DNA from: Promethearchaeum sp.
GTDB taxonomy: Archaea > Asgardarchaeota > Lokiarchaeia > Sigyniarchaeales > Promethearchaeaceae
DNA length: 8,240 nt
Assembly: GCA_030611625.1 (NCBI GenBank)
Contig: JAUWPK010000150.1
Location: 1 to 8,240 of the forward strand
Direction: 5' to 3'
The notes beneath the pieces are model-generated. The model was not told where the DNA came from and ran no database searches. It was given only the letters and a program-made list of their open reading frames with translations. Below are positions 5,820-8,240 of the stretch, in pieces (position 1 is the first letter of the stretch; every line of letters starts with the position of its first letter). Position numbers and translations under genes: made by a program.

Positions 5820-8234
5820 ATGATTATAACTAAAGTTCATTTAAAAAACATTACTACTCATAAGAATAATTACATTGAATTTGCGGAAGGAATTAATGTT
5901 TTAATGGGACCAAACGGTACAGGAAAATCCACCGTTCTAACAATGATTGGATATGCACTTTTTGATTATCTACCTGGTAAAAATCAAAAATCATACGTCC
6001 GTGTTGCTCCATCTGCAGGTAAATTTGGAACGATCAAAATTTGGATAATTGGTAAAGATAATCAAGAATATTGCATTGAAAGAACAATTGGGAAGCCTAA
6101 TAATAAAATAATTGTTTCTCATTCAGATACTGGAGCAATTCTAACAAAAATCTATAATAAAGCAAATTTGCGGATTTGGATTCAAGACCAAATGTCATTA
6201 AGTAAGAATTTTTCACTCTCTAGTATATTCGAACATGCAATTGGTGTGAATCAAGGGACATTTACGGCCCCATTTTTAATGAACCCGAGTGACAGGTCGA
6301 AAATATTTGCTCCTTTACTGAATGTACATATTTATAAAAACATTTTTACGAATTATATTGATATAAATCATTCTTTTAAAGATGAAATTCAAAATTTAGA
6401 AAAAGAAATAAGCTATATGGAAGGAGAATTAAAGGATAAAGATCAATATGCTGAACAGCAAACACATTTTGAAGGAAAGCTGAAAGATTTAAGGATTTCT
6501 TCAATCAAAATAATAACAAATTTTAACAGAATTAGGATAAAATACGATGAGCTGAAAAAAGTAAAAAAAAAATTAGAAAAAATAACAAATGAATTTGTAA
6601 AATTAGAGTATTCAAATAAAAATTTAGAAGAGAAACTTGAAAAAATTAACGAAGAAATTGAAGAAGCAAAATCAGCAAAAAAAATCTGCAACGAATCTGA
6701 AGATGATTTCTTAAAATACAAAGAATTTTCTAAGCATGAAGTAGAATTACAAGAGAAAAATGGGATACTTAAAGAAAATCTTGATGAAAAAAACAAATTG
6801 AAACTATCTCTTGGAAAACATGAAGCTGAATTACATCAAATGTCAATTCAAATTGAAAAGATCAATAAAAAGAGCATATTATTACCCAATTTAAAACAAA
6901 AATTTCAAAAAAATAACTCTATTCAAGAAAAAATTCATAATTTAGCTATTAAAATTGGATCTATAACTAATATGGAAACAAATTTAGATATGCTAATTCG
7001 GGATAATGAAATACTTCAAAAAAAAATTAAAAAACTTCAAAAATCATTGAAAGAATTACCAGAAATTAAAAAGAAGTGTGCTCTAGTAGAGCCATTAAAT
7101 CATAAAATTAATGACCTCAATCAAAAGATTGCTGTTAAAGAAGAAGAAATTAAGAAATTAAAGCAGAATAAGAAAGATTCTGAAGGGGGTAAATGCCCTT
7201 TCTTGCATGAAAAATGTAAAAATATTGAAGGAGATTCGTTGGAAGATTTTTTCCAGAAAAGAATTGATGAAGAACTTCTCACCATAAAGGTATCTAAATC
7301 AGAATTATTAGAACTTAAAAGAGAACTGGATAATTTAAATGAAGAAAAAAGTAAATTAAAGAAATTGGAAAGATACCAGATAGAATTGGAACAATTTAAA
7401 GAACAAAGCAAAGAATATTCAGGGAAAATCAAGGGTTTAAAGGAAAAAACAATAAATAAAGATAAGTTAGAAAATGATAAAAAGAATCTTCAGGAAGAAC
7501 AAAAACTTCTTGAAAATGATGTTAAACAGTATAATATTATCAATGAGAATATTACTATAGATTTACCAGAATTAAATCAAGAAAAAATAGATATTGAAAA
7601 AAAAATCTTGAATCAGAAAAAAAATTTAGAACCCTTTGAGAAGATAATTAAGGAATTAAAAGATGTCCCAAATCTCCTTAAAGATATCAGGAATAAAATG
7701 AATTCAACACAAGAGAAATATAATTCATACCAAGAAAATGTTAAATCTATGAAGAAATTACCAAAATACAGAAATGAACTTAAAGAGATAGAATCTAACC
7801 TCCAAAAAATCATGAATGAACTTAAAAATAGAGAAAAAGAGAAATTAAATTTAGAAGAGCAATATGATGGTGAACAATTTTTAAAATTAGAACAAGATAA
7901 AGACCAGGCTAAAAATGAATCAATTAAAATACAGGCAGATATTGAAAACCAAGAATATAATTTATCAGAGTTAAAAAAAAAACTAGAAGAATTAAACAAA
8001 ATAGAAAAAAATCTTAATCAAAAAAACCAAGATTGGGGAGAGTTAAAAAAGATCAATGATTTCAGCGAAAAAATACGTATCTGGTTTAAAGAAGCTCAAT
8101 CAAAAATTACTGAAGCTCTCATTGCCCGAATCAATAATACAGCATCTGAATTATTTAGAAAGATTACAGATGATGAAGCAATTCACTATAATAGTAAACA
8201 TTGCACCACGAGCGGTAGCATCTCCACGACCTAA
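5820..8234 (+). CDS. rad50: Rad50/SbcC-type ATPase, 3'-truncated with a foreign tail
   Basis: Rad50 is the SMC-like ABC ATPase partner of Mre11, which tethers DNA ends and gates the nuclease. Lobe I is intact: Walker A GPNGTGKST (residues 30-38) and Q-loop VNQGTF (Gln 145). A long coiled coil follows (about 175-770), split midway by a hook GKCPFLHEKCKN with Cys 459 and Cys 466, spaced C-x6-C rather than C-x2-C. The hook lies centrally, with arms of about 280 and 300 residues. The second arm leads into ARINNTASELFRKITDDEAI, where lobe II should begin, but similarity stops at about residue 788-790. The LSGGE signature, Walker B, D-loop and His switch are all absent. The remaining codons to the stop at 8232-8234 are read from the antisense of a glutamate dehydrogenase fragment, so that stop is not genuine. 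The product as written could not form a working ATPase; the native gene probably continues for over 100 codons elsewhere. Confidence 0.92.
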   Translation: MIITKVHLKNITTHKNNYIEFAEGINVLMGPNGTGKSTVLTMIGYALFDYLPGKNQKSYVRVAPSAGKFGTIKIWIIGKDNQEYCIERTIGKPNNKIIVSHSDTGAILTKIYNKANLRIWIQDQMSLSKNFSLSSIFEHAIGVNQGTFTAPFLMNPSDRSKIFAPLLNVHIYKNIFTNYIDINHSFKDEIQNLEKEISYMEGELKDKDQYAEQQTHFEGKLKDLRISSIKIITNFNRIRIKYDELKKVKKKLEKITNEFVKLEYSNKNLEEKLEKINEEIEEAKSAKKICNESEDDFLKYKEFSKHEVELQEKNGILKENLDEKNKLKLSLGKHEAELHQMSIQIEKINKKSILLPNLKQKFQKNNSIQEKIHNLAIKIGSITNMETNLDMLIRDNEILQKKIKKLQKSLKELPEIKKKCALVEPLNHKINDLNQKIAVKEEEIKKLKQNKKDSEGGKCPFLHEKCKNIEGDSLEDFFQKRIDEELLTIKVSKSELLELKRELDNLNEEKSKLKKLERYQIELEQFKEQSKEYSGKIKGLKEKTINKDKLENDKKNLQEEQKLLENDVKQYNIINENITIDLPELNQEKIDIEKKILNQKKNLEPFEKIIKELKDVPNLLKDIRNKMNSTQEKYNSYQENVKSMKKLPKYRNELKEIESNLQKIMNELKNREKEKLNLEEQYDGEQFLKLEQDKDQAKNESIKIQADIENQEYNLSELKKKLEELNKIEKNLNQKNQDWGELKKINDFSEKIRIWFKEAQSKITEALIARINNTASELFRKITDDEAIHYNSKHCTTSGSISTT
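8185..8195. repeat. Interrupted palindrome at the rad50/gdh junction
   Basis: ACTAT (8185-8189) and ATAGT (8191-8195) are exact reverse complements around a single A. They lie exactly where rad50 coding sense ends and minus-strand glutamate dehydrogenase sense begins, so each gene reads ACTAT as it reaches the join. This fits a short-homology inverted join. Five base pairs in AT-rich DNA can also arise by chance. Confidence 0.6.
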
Positions 8235-8240
8235 AGAACC
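8190..8240 (-). pseudogene. Glutamate dehydrogenase fragment, broken at the junction
   Basis: The reverse strand from 8240 to 8190 reads GSLGRGDATARGAMFTI in one frame. This matches the conserved GGSLGR-x-x-AT-x-RG-x-x-x-TI segment of Glu/Leu/Phe/Val-type dehydrogenases, near the start of the nucleotide-binding domain of the NAD(P)-dependent enzyme that interconverts glutamate and 2-oxoglutarate plus ammonia. The family normally continues with REAA; here the frame turns to IVNCFIICN and soon meets a stop, inside sequence that is rad50 on the other strand. Only 17 codons are present, so the gene enters from beyond the right edge and is cut at about 8190. Base composition is about half G+C, clearly richer than the neighbouring rad50, though a conserved Gly/Ala/Arg-rich segment would itself raise G+C. 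The call rests on motif memory rather than a search. Confidence 0.72.

Noticed and set aside
6560..6572. A-runs in rad50 as programmed frameshift sites
   Set aside because: The frame continues intact through all A-runs, and such runs are simply Lys codons; no stop or alternative product follows.
6443..6796. Minus-strand Ser/Phe-rich open frame
   Set aside because: It is the antisense of Lys/Glu-rich Rad50 coiled coil, which produces long Ser/Phe frames automatically.
7121..7999. Two further minus-strand Ser/Phe-rich open frames (7121-7432 and 7613-7999)
   Set aside because: Same cause: reverse complement of coiled-coil GAA/AAA codons; no start context or motif.
1..8240. tRNA, rRNA, CRISPR array or insertion sequence
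   Set aside because: No cloverleaf, rRNA-like segment, regularly spaced direct repeats, transposase or terminal inverted repeats could be seen on either strand.

Overview
The window is AT-rich throughout (roughly 30% G+C by eye), densely coded on the + strand, and uses ATG and probably TTG starts. The linked mre11-rad50 pair, the style of the proteins and the archaeal-type glutamate dehydrogenase fragment at the far end suggest an archaeon, perhaps an uncultivated low-GC lineage such as an Asgard-like group. That placement is inference; no rRNA or other clean taxonomic marker is present. Coding sequence runs off both ends, so the window looks like a small contig or is cut inside genes.

Layout: (1) 1-2781, a large UPF1/DNA2-type superfamily 1 helicase. 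Its frame is open from base 1, so the N-terminus is missing. (2) 2782-2892, an AT-rich gap. (3) 2893-4242, a 449-residue, roughly 12-helix permease of the ArsB/NhaD (ion transporter) superfamily. (4) 4243-4406, a gap with a tandem T-rich motif right behind the permease stop. (5) 4407-5807, Mre11 nuclease with all phosphoesterase motifs. (6) 5820-8234, Rad50/SbcC-type ATPase, 12 bases behind mre11 and with a strong Shine-Dalgarno site. (7) 8190-8240, a minus-strand piece of glutamate dehydrogenase.

Mre11 and Rad50 form the conserved complex that recognises and processes DNA double-strand ends. Archaeal mre11-rad50 often sits with the HerA helicase and NurA nuclease. Neither is seen here; the only helicase is the UPF1/DNA2-like one two genes upstream. 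A working link between it and the Mre11-Rad50 complex is attractive but unproven, because an apparently unrelated permease lies between them.

The most notable observation is the right end. Rad50 stops without its second ATPase lobe (no LSGGE signature, no Walker B), and the last ~50 bases read on the opposite strand as GSLGRGDATARGAMFTI, a conserved stretch of glutamate dehydrogenase. Both genes break at the same point, at a small interrupted palindrome (8185-8195). This is most simply an inverted chimera from amplification or assembly, although a real inversion cannot be excluded from sequence alone. The Rad50 stop codon at 8232 should therefore not be taken as the natural end of the protein. 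Other points are a C-x6-C zinc hook in place of the usual C-x2-C, and an SSB-like acidic tip on the helicase. I found no convincing previously undescribed system.
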